A stretch of 64,000 bases of DNA from Trochalopteron elliotii. Taxonomy: Eukaryota; Chordata; Aves; Passeriformes; Leiothrichidae. Below, piece by piece: positions 37,015 through 49,900 of this stretch. The DNA lies in NCBI GenBank assembly GCA_024734555.1, contig JANPWX010000061.1:526653-590652 (forward strand), in the 5' to 3' direction. The notes under the pieces were generated by a model. That model was not told where the DNA came from and made no database searches. It worked only from the letters and a program-made list of their open reading frames with translations. A program made the translations under genes and the position numbers. Every line of letters begins with the position of its first letter. The stretch's first letter is position 1.

Positions 37015-40000
37015 GTTTGCAAGGTTTTATGAAAATATACTTAAGTTTTATGCACAGTGAAAGTCCTCAAAAGATGGTAGATGAGCTCTGCAGACATAGG
37101 GAAGAAACCCAGTCTAGATTCTTCTGAGAGGTTTTCAAACACAAGAGAGATCACTGTTCCAGTGCCCTGGTGGTCTCCAGCCTTCCTGTTGCCTTGAGCT
37201 CCTCCAAGGTTGTTGATATCCAGAGGAAAATCTAAAAGGCAGTGATAAATACCAGCTGTTGGGTCAATAAATCTTACTGCCAGCTACTTCTGAATTCGAG
37301 TCTGAGTGGACCACAGTCACTCCCAACAACTCTCTTGGCCCCCAAACCTCCACTTGTCCTGGGTGTTTTTGAAATGAAAACCTGCAGCTGCTTCTTCTGT
37401 GATTTCACTCCAGAGCTGTAAAAGGTGGAGTGAAAAGTCCCACTCCAGCATTTTCCTGAGTCCTAAGGAAGGCTGGATGTTTTAATTCCAAAACAGGAAA
37501 GGCTGGGGCAATAATGCAGTTGTCTTGCTCTGGGCACTGCAGCACAGGCTACCCCAAGTGCTTTTCTTCTGTAGAACCCTCTCGAATTTACCTTCAGATC
37601 CTGCTTGGCTCTATCTTGCTGAAATGTACGTAATTTTTTTGGAATGGGAGACAGACACACTGTTGTAGGGGTCACATAATAGCCTCAGAAACAAGCCCCC
37701 TGCCAGGAAGGAAGCTGCAGCACTCCAGAGCACTGTGCCATGTGATTTAACAGCACTTACTCCTAACAGTCTCTTCCCGAGGAGCATGCAAAATAAAAAC
37801 AGGCTTATGGAGATTTTAAAAACAAGTGAGAGGGAGAGAGAAATATTGCTCATTTAATCTGCCAGCCTCAAGAGAATACCTCACTTTTTATGGGAGTTCT
37901 CCTCAAACTTCGAATTGCTTGTGCTAAGCTTGGTAAAATGTGCCTTGTTTTTCTGGATTTCTGGGGGGTTTTTGGTTTTATAATGAGATAAATTGTGCCT
38001 TTTCATTACTTACGATTTCCCAGTGTCATGCTCATGGAACCTGTAATTGTTAGCATTAAAACTTAAATGAGGTCTCAGGTGAACTGCTAGACATCTCTTT
38101 ACCTAGACTGATGTAGCTCAAGGAGGAAGAACATTTCCATTTGTGCCTCTAAAGCTTAGCCCTTAATTCAGTCACTAATGAGTGTGAATCAAAAGTTGCA
38201 GAATTCATTTGTGCCTTCTTCCCATAATAAACAAATTCAGAACTGTTGTGAGTGAACATTATAAAGAAAGCTATTTGATTTGCATTAAAACTTGGGAGCC
38301 TGAAAATTCAGACAATCCAGGCTAAGAATTTGATCTGTAGGAAACAAACGGGAAAAACAAGTTCCAACTTGTAACACCAATGTTGGCATGGGCAGCCTAA
38401 AAAAATACAAAACCAGACCAGGCTGTTTCACTGTTGTCAGCATCCCTGAAGCATTTAACTCTTGGAAATTAATTCAGCTGTAAAGCTTCCTTAAGATGTG
38501 GGGTGAGGGTGGAGGTTGTAATCCAATTTTATTTTTTTCATGTGGGGTTTCCATCAGAACTGTGAGAAATGTATGAAGCTTGCTCCAAACACTTCTGCTT
38601 GCCCAAGACTGTGTGCCTTACTTGTTGGTTCTCCCCTTATGCTATCATGTAAGCAGTCTTTATAACATTTTGTTCTCTTAAAGGTTATGGATAAAAACAG
38701 AAATTCAATGTGCAGTAGAGATGAGCAGACCTGAGTTCATGCAGGCATTTCTACAGATTCTTCCATTTGTGTCCCAGTCCATAAGCACATAACGTTCCAT
38801 TTGCATATGTTTGGTCTTATTTGGAGCACAGGAACCCATCTTCATGAGCAAACCTGAACCTTTCAGTACCTGCTGATGTTTTGGTCCTGTGCTCAGTATC
38901 TGTGTTTCGATCAGAAGAATGGGTAAGCTGAAAGGAAGGTAAAGCTTGCAGAAAAGAAACCTGCCTGCTTACACATAAAAATGTGATCCCCAAAACTCAA
39001 CACAAGCTGAATTGTGCCTGATTTCTCAAGTTGTCTTTAACCAGATAGCTACTTCCTAAATAGGACTGCTAATGACAAGAGTAGGGACCTTCAAAAAATT
39101 ACTTTTATGGTTTGCAGTCGTGCTAGTTTTTATGGTCTAGTTACAGCTACTCCCAAAATTTGTTTTTCCTAACCTTTGTTTCCAAAGGTTTATGGGAATG
39201 AAACAACATGATCTAAAGCCAGTGTTCAGCTGCCATGGATATATGGAATATGCACCATAATTCCTGGCTGCAGCCACTGGCATTGTGAAGGGATTTACAG
39301 TTATCCAAAAAAGTCTTTTTATATCTGACTAAATCACTTTGTAGCACCTAGATAATACTGCATCTTGGCCATTTTTCAGGCCCCTCCTTTGAGACAGACC
39401 AGCATTAAAAAGCAGAGCTCTGTATGAGCTCCATCTAACAATGCAGGCCATGAAGTGTCTTTGCAGATCTGTACTTAAATTTACTGCAGACAGCCCCAGA
39501 CCCACTGCACGACAGAAGTCACAGGGAAGCTTAAGTTCTTCTCCCTTTGGGGTCTGGGAGGACCAACACTCTGACAGTCACAGTGACACAGGGTGGTGGC
39601 ACCTGTGACTCCTGGGAGACTCTGCTGTGGTGCCTGGGTTCCACACTGTAGCACCTGTGCTGCTGTTGTGGGTGTCAGCCTGTAACCCCCAGCACTTCAT
39701 CCACGTGCCAGGAGCATGGTAGATACTGTCTTTGGCATTTTGATGCCCCAAAGGCATTTCCCTCTTGATAGCATCATCTTTCCTTTCTCAACTCCCCTGC
39801 TTTGCCTTCAAAAGAAAAAAAAAATAAATAAAAGGATCTGAGAGAAGACTCTATCAATCTTCTTCAAGGAGCAGGGTGGGAAATGAATCCTGTTTTCTGG
39901 ATTTGGGGAGGCATTTCCCTCACCCTTGGTTCCATCCTTCGTCTGGGCTCCAGGCACTTTGATCATCTCAAGAGTCATCGTTGAAGGATACTGTTCAAAA

Positions 40001-40245
40001 TGATGCACAGCAGCTGTTTGCCATCCATTACACTAATTTGAATTAGTTGATAGATATTAAGGAGTACCACAGTGTATTTTTATGCCCAGTAGCTCTATTT
40101 TAGGCCTAGTTTCTGTGAATTTGCTGTTAGGAATCACAGAGCCTTTCCAAGGATTTGAGAGTTAAAGTTATAATGAGACGCTGGAATATCCGTTTTCAGG
40201 AAACATCAACATTTAAATATTTGTGTTTGATCTAGTGTGAAATGT

Positions 40246-40260
40246 AAAAAAAAAAAAAAA
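40246..40260. repeat. A15 homopolymer
   Basis: Fifteen A residues; I saw no target-site duplication or SINE body next to it. Confidence 0.85.
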
Positions 40261-40782
40261 TTATTTTGAAATATTCATAGAACTGAATTTCCTCAGAATT
40301 TTGTTTCATGGGATGTTTTGGCATTCTTTATGAAATGTTAGATATCAAAATACCAGGAGATGAAAGCTTATGACAGTTGTAATAAATAAGTTGTAACCAT
40401 AAGGAAGGTTGCTACTTAGAACTGACTGAAACATCCTTTTTTTGTAGGAGTATCATCATGTCAAATTGCAATACAAACACAAGATAATTTGATCATTTAG
40501 ACACGTGCAGTGGTAACCTGAGCTTTGAGATAACAAAGGCTTTCACCTAGATTCAAGAATATAAATGCATCTGGTGGCATTAAAGGAAATACAGTTGGGG
40601 AAGAAAAGAAGGAGCTGGTGTATTTATTTTTAATGGACCTTCAGAATTAGACTAGATGGAGACAAGTGACAAATTTTGCCACAACTGTTTCACTTGGCTG
40701 ATGGTTCCAGTTCATGGAATACGCCTTCCAAAAGGTGCATTTACCTTTTCCATTGAACCTACCTGCTAAAAGCCACACCCTG

Positions 40783-41222
40783 TGTGGTAGTCAAGATGGA
40801 CACTGCACTCAGAGTACTTCGTTAAAAACTTCTGAGGGCTTCAAGTATCAGCTCCTTGTTATCTAAAAGTCCCTCATACCTTTTCTCTGTTGGAATCCCG
40901 TGGGCAGCTCCACACAGCTCTGGCTCTTTCTTCCCTTCTGCAGTTCCAGGTCACACCTTCCTGTCTCTTACATGGCCACCTAACCCCATCTGTCCCTTGT
41001 ATAGCATCTTACCCCTTCTGTCCCTCTCACAGCCTCCTGTCCCTAGCTTCTCACAGCTTGGCAAGCAGACTCCAACTGACTCCAACTTACACTCCACCAG
41101 CTAACACACTCTTTTATCACACCCATAGCTGGGAGGGCAAGGCTGTTCCCACTCTGATAATTAACACATCTGCAATGTCTTGGAGGCAGGATTGCCTTTA
41201 GCACTGTCTCTGTCTTCCCACA
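40783..41222. mobile_element. Solo-LTR-like endogenous retroviral repeat, copy 2
   Basis: A 440-bp relative of the unit at 22840-23273, in the same orientation. It starts TGTGGTAGTCAAGATGGACA and ends TCTTCCCACA, with the same TGTGG/CCACA inverted ends. Flanks ACCCTG (before) and GCCCTG (after) match at five of six bases, as expected for a retroviral target-site duplication. The two copies differ most in the CT-rich centre, by substitutions and small indels. The 17.5 kb between them is host intron with no retroviral genes, so they are separate solo elements rather than the ends of one provirus. Confidence 0.8.
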
Positions 41223-44200
41223 GCCCTGCACTGATATTTCGAGCAGTGCAACATAACTATTCTTTCCATATTAACATGTAGCATATGAAACCAGGAGTGA
41301 CAGAAACTTGTTTCTGATGGAAAATGGAAATGGTTTAGAGAAAGTATGGGTTTTAGTGGGAGATGCAGCAGTTTGAATGTAAGCTGTGCCTTCTCCCATA
41401 CTTCTGTCCATACAAACATTCCTCTGCATTCAGGATAAACCCAGCCTTGGCAGTTTGAGGAGCACCTCTGTATCACTGAGCAGGCAGAAGTGCTCTTAAT
41501 AACTCAGGTTTGAAAAGCAATATTTACCTGCCTAGAAAGGTGACTTCTTACACACTTGGGCTGTCATTTTACCTTGTACCCATGAGCGTTAAGTGACTGT
41601 GAAACTCTTTTTGGAAATACAACAGCTGTAAACAAAATGTGCTATTAGAGTACCAGTGGCAGTGCATGTCAGAATATTATCAGCACTGAATCAAAATGCA
41701 CTGCTTTGCCTGCTGCTGCTCTCACAAGCCTTAGCCATTTTAGACAGCATTACATAATGGCAAAATATTTTTCATGGGAGGAAAAAATATTTAAATTCTC
41801 CCTATGGTTTTAATCTCCCTCTTATTTTATCTGTGTCAGTTATACATAAAGCTGTGTCAGGTATACATGAAAAACACCCCTCCCCTAGAGTATTTAGTTT
41901 ACAATTTCATTTAATAATGGAAGTGTACTTCCATCCAGCTAAGATGGGAAAGGATTAAATAAAAAGTACTGTTCTAAAATCAAGTAACAGTAGTGTAGCC
42001 TGTCTCCATGCTCTGCAAATGAAGTAGCCATGGAAAAGCTTGTTATTAGCCTGTAATATCAAAACTGATAAACTATTAGTGTTTTGTCAGGCATGATAAA
42101 TGCTAAACATTTTCCTCTGCAGATTGCCTCAACAAGAACTGTGACTGTTTTTAGACACATCTGGCACTGCAGATTTTTTTTCCATCCTGCATTTCAGTGA
42201 TTTAAAAGGCCTTGGCTGGGCAGAGGATGTCAGCTGTTTGGTTTAAAATACTGTTATAAGAGTCAATAAGATTTAAAGAGGCAGTAGGTAAAATTCTGGC
42301 CTTTGTGTAAGTAATGGGAGAGTGGCCATTGAGTTTATTGGCTTTGAGATTTCTCTGTATGGCTTTTTCATCCATTTTTATTCTTAGTAAATTTTCCATT
42401 TCCCAGAATTGCCCTTTCTTTCCCATTCAGCTTCTCCTGCTTTCAATATTAGCTCTAGGAGTGAGTGTGGAGTTAAAATACCAAACCCTTTATTTTCAGA
42501 AATGCCATGTTTACAGCTCACTTCTGTGGCACTGCTGCAAGACAATAATAACAGGTGTATAAAAACAGTAAACTCAGGTATTCATTTATAAAAAACAAAC
42601 AAGTGTTCTTAATAGACTTTTCTGTCTGTGCTTCAAAATGAGCTGTGTGACCAGTGATGAATCCCAGCACCTCTGGGGCGTAGAGAAGCTGTTCCACTCT
42701 TTATGGAAGGAAATTGCAGGGCAAGCTCTGTGCTTGCTTTCCATCCCATCACACAGGGAGAGCCACAGGTCTGGATGGAAGGGTTTGATGGGAGATAGGC
42801 CACCAGATGCTGCTGCTGTGGGCGTATTCCAGCAGGCAGAGTCTGGGCTGGCTCCATGGGGAAGGCAGCTCAAGGACACTGTGCTCATGGAAGGGTTTGC
42901 AGTCAGCAGACGAGGGGAGGTGACAGCTCCACAGTGGTGTGCCTTGGAGGGGTCTCTCACAGCCCCTCAGGCTCTGATAGACACAAAGTGTGCTCTGCAA
43001 CGTTGGGTGGGCTCCTCTCTGCATCTCAGAGATCAGCCACTCCTGATAGACCTTTGGCACTGGAGTAATAGACAAAAAGCTTAAATTTCTGTGGTGACAT
43101 TGGACTCTATTGATGCAAACCCAAGAACATGCAAAGATTTTGGCTCTGTCCCTCCATCACAGAGTTTCACAACAGATGGGAAACAGTGTATATTTGGTAA
43201 AATAGGTAAAGGAATGTAGCAGGTTTTGCTGCAGTGACAATTTATATTGTTTTATCCATTTTCTCCTACACCTAAAATTGGGTACAGTAAAGGATATCTC
43301 TCCAGCTCCAGGCATGGGAAAGGATGCACACTGCTTGGTGTGGTTCTGTTTACCAGGTAGGAATTTCAAACATATAATCTGCTGAAAGCCAACCCTCTGA
43401 GCAGCCACAAAGGATTTTAACAGTACAACTGGACTGATACAAAAAGCAAGGTTGTAGACTGTGTGGACCCATTGCCATCACAGTTTTACAATGCAGGACT
43501 CAGGGCAAAAGGGTGAGTAAAAATAGCATCAAACCAGGCAGGATTCATCCCTCAGCAAGTGTAGCGTTTGATTTGTAAAGAGCAGTGATCACAGGTTTGC
43601 AACATGCCAATAAAATGTTTCTGAGCATAACAAAACTTTTTTTTCTGAATAGCCTGAACAAAAGCAGTGAAAAGTATGGCTGAAACCATGCTTTTAGCCA
43701 ACAACACATGTATCTCTGAGTAGTCACAGGCCATTCAGGGTCATGCTCTGGCAACTAAAATAACCAGGATATTCACAAGGGATTTGCCAGGCATGTGATT
43801 CAGGAAGTGTACAAAAATACCACATATAGGAGTCAAGTATTTTTATTTCAGTCTCCTATTTTCTCACACACACTTCCCCCAAATTCTGCAGCTCTTTCTT
43901 TAGTTTCCTGGATGAATCCTCTCAGGCAGCATGTTTTTACAAGCACAGATGCTACCTTGGAAAAAAAGAAAGGAGGGAAGGGAGCCAAATGGGTGTCACA
44001 CTTCAGCTTGGCAGCATCTTGCCAACATGTGCCCTGAAAAAAAAAGGAAAAAAAAAAAAAGGACCGATTTTAGTAATCAAAACTGAATATAAAATCAGTT
44101 CAAAACTAGGACTGTAAAACCCTTGGATTGTCAAAAGGACTGAAGGAAACCCTTGTAGCCAAAATGACATCCCTGACCTACTTGTCCTCACTGTCATGTA

Positions 44201-46319
44201 CCTGGGTAACCTTTTCTTATCCGTGCCTTCCATCAAACCTCTGACAATTTTGCCATTCATACCTGCTTTCATTTGTAATTTTTTGTGTTTGTTTGAAGTG
44301 TGAAAACAGAAAGTAAAGTCTCATGACCCCATGCTGGCAGACCTAAATATAAGTCAGAGACCTTTTCAAACACCACTTCTCTGTGGAAAACAATCCATTC
44401 AGACTTGGAGTTCCTATTGTAAATTAGGGGGCAGCCTGGTAATTGGATTAGGGTGTGCTTTTATGTGCAGCAGTTTCTCAAGAGGAAGTTCCTGCTTTGT
44501 TTCATTGATTGCCTGCCCGATCTTTCTGCCAGTAAAAGCCATGCAGGCAGCTGAAGGGGTGAGGATGGATGGAAAATGCAGCTCTGTGTTCTGTAAGATG
44601 TGCCTGTTCTCTGAGTGTGATCAGGCAGATACAGGTTGTAAGTGCATCTCCACACAAACTGGAAGCATGCTTTGTTAATCTACGGTTTAATTGCTTAAAA
44701 GCAATTTCTATCAGTGTAGTCCTTACAATCTGGAAGAGCTGCTAGTTGCACCAGTACTTAAATTCCTGCAGGCCATCTGCGTGGGTGCCAAAAAAGGGAA
44801 GACATCAGGACATCTGGGATTGGATGTGCAAATTGGAGACCTTTGGAGTCTGCACTGTTCTAGAGATTGGAGGGAAGAGGAAGAAACCATATTTGTCTTC
44901 CACATTTCCAAAGAGGGTTTGGAAATACCAGATTAAGTTTACAGATGTGATCCTGAGAACATACTAGCCTCAGTCGTATATGGTACAGGATTTAATGTGG
45001 CAGGAATTGCAAGGGCACAATAGTGCTGCTTCAAGAGGACTTGCACCCCATTTCTCCACTTTCGTCATCCCCATCGAGGAAAATGTCCTAGGTGGGCAAG
45101 ATGAATCCTGTTTTTTTTTCTGGGATGGGCTTCCATTTTTCTGCTCGAGCCCCCTCCAAGCACACCCTCAGCTGGGAGATGGAGACATCATCAGTAATGC
45201 AGCTGTCCCCCGGGGCAACGCCAGCCAAACGATCCCGCTCCTTCCACACATCAATATTCCTGACACCCGTCTTAAAACTTAGGTCATGCATATCCATCTA
45301 CTTTTCAAAAAGTGTCAGAAGGATACAAATATCCCTTCACTATTTTTAGAGCCATATCAAAAGTATTTATCAGCTTTCTGGCACCTCATCCCATTTGTCA
45401 TAGTTGATGCTATCTACCAGTGGAGGATGAGGTGCTCTAGAAAGGCAGCGACGGGTGGATGAAACTCCATAAGCTGAGACCACAGCGAGGGTGACTCCTG
45501 GGAGTTGTTGTGCCTGCTGTCACAGTCAGGAAGTGCCTGTCACAGTCTTCTGAGAGCAGGCAGCACCCCGGGGCTCATGCTAGCAGCTAATCCCCACCTC
45601 AGTGTTGCCCAGCCCAAGGGGATGTGGAGGGAGCAGGGAGCTCAGTCTGGGAGCAGGGCTGAGCTGTGGGAGGGGAGGACAGCTGATGGGTGGTGACCAC
45701 CATCCACTCCACTGCCCACCATCCCCTCCCACACCACGTGGTCATGCCAAAGAACCTCTTCCCTCAGCACATGCCCTGGCTGTGCATCCCAGCTCCAGCG
45801 TGCACAAGGACGGGGCTCAGTCTGTGTATTATGCATAATTCATACTGCTCATGCAAGGTGGTACAGGAGAAGTGCAGAGTCTTGTTTTTCCATGCACACG
45901 TTGCCAACGGGAAACTCTTCCAGCTCCTCTGTAGCACATACCTCGAGGCCTGGCATCAGGCAGCTCCTCAATGTGCAGGTAACATGTTCATCAGCCTCGT
46001 GCCACAAAGTCGAGCTGTTTGCACAGCACTGTTGGTTTTTAGAAGGCAATGTATTCAGGTTGAAACTTTGCCCACATACCATCTGCTTCAGCCTTATCTT
46101 CTTTGACAAGAAAGCTGAATATATAATGTCCACTTGGCTTTCCTGGTGTTACATAAGGTTGTGGTTTTGTGTTAGGTTTGCAGTTTCAGAGCTCCTCAGC
46201 AGCTCCTGCAACATGCTCCTGCTCTTGTTTTCAAGTGGAGAATCAGTGACAAAAATCAATACCATCTTCATAGCTATAATGAATGTGACCCACAGGCTTT
46301 TTTAGGATGACCACAAGCT

Positions 46320-46830
46320 TCCATCATATGTCTGAGGACTATTTGCAAATATTGATTGGTATTGCAGATTATCTGTAGCCATTCCATATGAAATCTTTAA
46401 GGTCTTGCAGTTTTGCTCTCTGCGCTCGGTTTGGTATCAAAGGTACAGCTATAAATCACAAGACCCACCCAGAGACACTATTGATAGCCAAGGTTGCTGA
46501 ATTGTGAAAATTAAGCGTTTCTGGGTTTTTTTAGCTGCTTAAGGAGGATGATTCTCAGTCAGCTCCAAGTGAGGGAAAGCACTGCTTTGGAATCGCAGCA
46601 GACTCTGTTTACTTGAAGTGGGGGAAAAAAAGTGGGACCTTCATATGCAAATGTATGGCATTTGGAAATGTCATATAGCCACATCTACATATAAATAAGC
46701 TGCTCTGGAGTGCTGCACTAGCCGGGGCTGCTTTGATATAGAAATTGCATGGCAGCACACAAAGCAGAAACAGCAGGACGCCACTCGGTCAAGTTCGGGG
46801 AGTTTTGTTCCTTAATCATCACTAAGTAAG
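46320..46830. promoter_or_regulatory. Candidate enhancer or promoter cluster in the large intron
   Basis: It contains a 12-bp palindrome TATTTGCAAATA (46340-46351, two overlapping octamers), a second octamer ATGCAAAT (46645-46652), a TATA-box-like TATAAATA (46690-46697) and, 128 nt further, a donor-like TAA|GTAAGT (GT at 46826). The order octamer, TATA box, about 100 bp, donor site on the + strand is what a small first exon would show. No supporting open frame starts there. A (GT)7 run lies just beyond at 46904. Confidence 0.3.
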
Positions 46831-46903
46831 TTAACTAATAGTGCTGTGTCACTGCAGTGCTAGACTGTGAAGGGTTGTGAAGAGCTGCTGGTTAGTGAGA
46901 ATC

Positions 46904-46918
46904 GTGTGTGTGTGTGTG
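46904..46918. repeat. (GT)7 microsatellite
   Basis: Seven GT units plus G. Confidence 0.85.
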
Positions 46919-49900
46919 CTGCTGGGGCTGTGCAGGAGGATGGTGATCTGGCTCCTGTGCCCCAAAAGACAGCACTGAACGTAGAGGTGTTCCTCTGGCA
47001 GCGTCCCTCCTAGCCATCCTCTTCAGATCCATGCCTGCTTTCACTGAAGGAGACATGATTTGGTTGTATCAAGAAGCATCTTCTGCTGCTAACATCCACA
47101 TACTGGGATGGTATTTCCATCTCTGTTTAATCTGGTATTAAGCAGTAAATTGAAACTCTCAGGCACCCTTTTTCAGAGGGAAGCACACAGAGAGGAGCCC
47201 TGATCTGGCTGTTCCTGTCCATTTTTTACACCCTCCAGCACCAGCACTAATGAGTAGCTGGAGGAGAGGTGGATGGGAGAGAAAACAAGCCTTCGGCTCA
47301 GCTGTTGGGAGGAATTTCTCACTGAGGGTGACACCCGCTCTGCTCCTGCGGTGCGGTGTGTGATGGATCCAGCGCTCGCCCCTCTGCCTTCAGGCACGCA
47401 GCCTAATTGGAGGGAACCTCACAAATCTCTAAACTGACACCAACTCTTTTTCAGCACAGAATTACAATAATAATAAGGTTAACTCATCCTCTAAGGGCTC
47501 TGTCATGAGCTGCCTAAGGAGATCATATGCAAGGGGATAAACTATGACTTTATTTCTTTACACTGCTGGTTTCTGAAGGGGGAGGATGCTGCTCCCACAG
47601 GGCTGGTGGCATCTCTCTTAGGCAGGAGAATCTGAGTGAAGGGAACGTCAGCAGCTTGCCAAAAACAAAGAGTAGTTGAGTTAGCACGAAGAGGGATTTA
47701 ATCTAATCTAAGAATGGGATTAACACAGATTTATTCAATCCTGACACAAAAGGAGGCAGCACAAACTGTAAGGGCCCCTTTACTCAAGGCTTTGATAAAT
47801 CCACAATACAGCCCTGCATCATTAAGTCACAACCTAGCAGTGATTGCAGCCCTCAAGACCAGCCCCAGCAGCAGCTGTTAAAGAGCTGTGTCTGTGTTAC
47901 CTCATCCACAGAAGTGTGGGGAGATGTCTTGGGGACAGCTGCCACAGAGATGGCACAGGGAGCTGGGGACCTCACCAGTCTGCTGGAATGAGCAGCTCTG
48001 TGGAGCTGCTGCAGGGACAGCTCAGTGCATCAGCCTCCTATGGATGTCCTGGAATCAAGTGTGGAGTGCAGTGTCAAAGAGCAGTGACTGCTGCTTTAGG
48101 GGTGGCCTCGGTCAGCGTGAGAGGCTGAAATGTGGTTGTGGGGAGGCAGAGGAGGTCTGACAGGGTGAGGCAGCAGCCTGCCTTACCTCCCTGAATGAAA
48201 CAATCACCCCAGGGAGGAGCTGAGCCTAATGTGAGCACCTGGACATGGAGAAAATGCTGCTTTGGAGCAACACATTTAGCTCATGGGGTGTTTTTTCTCT
48301 TCCAGTTTAGCTGACATTGCTGGGTGTTCCCATTGAGATGTGAGAGCAGTGGTTGCTGCCGTGTACTTGCATCACTGTGCAGCTTTGGGTTGTATTGCAC
48401 CTTGTATTGCAGTAACTACTTGGTAGAACCTTCTTTTACATACAGGAGCCTTGGCTTTTAGGGGCCTGTACAGTTTCTAGGGTAAGGCATCGGTGAATTC
48501 AAGGGGGCAACAGACACTGTGAAAAACAAGGGTAAAAAAAATAGAAAAACAGTCCTGGTTTAGTTTTGAGTAGACAAATGGTCTTGTTATGTATGCAGGA
48601 AAATGATTAACAAGTTGCTTGATTTCAATCAGTTTTCTCAAAGAAGGAAGATATACTCACAGATGTTGTAAATAAAAGTGCTTCTTGATTTCCGAAGTTC
48701 AGCAACAGCTTTAACATATATAGCATAGCCCCCATATATCTGCTGACAGGCTGAAAGTATTTTGTTCTCCATTTGAACATCTGGGGATTATTAGTGTCTT
48801 AATTCATTGGTTTCTATTATTAATTATGGCAGCAGGCTGAATAATTACGATGCATTGCTGCAAAGACAGAGCACAGTATTTTTTTTCAAAGTGCACTAGG
48901 ACATCTTGCCATCATCTCAAACATAAAAAGCCCTAGATTATTTTTAAAAAGGAAAGTGGATTTTATCTTATTCCAGGGAACTGATTTGCATAGGGACATT
49001 TAAAATTAATAAATTACTGTGTTCAGCAAGCCTATTTTGTGCCTGAGAAAAGAAGTGAATGTAATTTATTTCACCATGTTCCATTTCTTTTTTTCCCCTT
49101 GGTGAAGCAGCTAATATGGGAAGGGTATTTTTTGTGCAGCTTCTGTAGAAAAACTAGCATCAAGTTTGTACTTGGAGTGGCTGCAGGAGGAATTTAGGCT
49201 CAGGCTGCAGCATAGTGGTGCCAGACGTTTTCAGCTGACATTTGGTGTCTCATTTTCCACTTGCTCTCAGGGAGAGTGGGCTGGTGAGCTCCCTCTTGAG
49301 CAGCAGCAAGCACTTCCTTCGGAATTCTCACTCAACGCCCACCCAAACAGTGATTTTCAGGCGAGTTGCTTGCACACATTCCCTTCATTGTGAAGAGTCT
49401 CTCTATAATTGTAAAAGCAAGGCTTCAGGAGAAGGGAACGTGAGGGTGCTCCCAGCCTGGTCCTGAGCAGCTGGCAGCAGGGCAGTGTGGCCATGCAGCA
49501 GGGCAGGTTTGCCAAGGACACTGTGCCTTGGAGCTGGTCAGCAGGGAAATCTCTGTTCTCTCATCAGAGCTGGGATTAATCATGGCAGCTCTTCCTTATG
49601 AGTGAGTAGAAAGCCTGCCTGAGGACTTCCTCCCTAAGTTGCTGTGGGACCTCATTTCCTGTTGGATGCTGTTGAAGCAGGGGGGGGGAGGAAGTACCAG
49701 CAAACCTGCTAAAGCAATTCTGCACCATTGCCATCCTTCTCCTGGACCTTTGAACCATTCCTGCAGATGTTCCTGGCCCCAGACAGTTCCCTTTGACATC
49801 CAAAAAGCAGCAGTTGTTGACTCTGTGAAGACTGAGGATGAGTAACATAAACTATCCCTAGGTTCATCCACAGCATTCAGATTCGTACCCATAGTCAATC

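Noticed and set aside
22900..41104. Similar short proteins (sharing SYLFSV and APHSSGSFFPS) predicted at about 22.92-23.02 kb and 40.86-40.98 kb
   Set aside because: The similarity comes from the two LTR copies; the frames end at different places and the copies diverge by indels, so this is not a conserved gene.
22840..41222. One provirus with the two LTRs as its ends
   Set aside because: The interval holds two TMEFF2 exons and no retroviral genes; lengths and divergence fit separate solo insertions.
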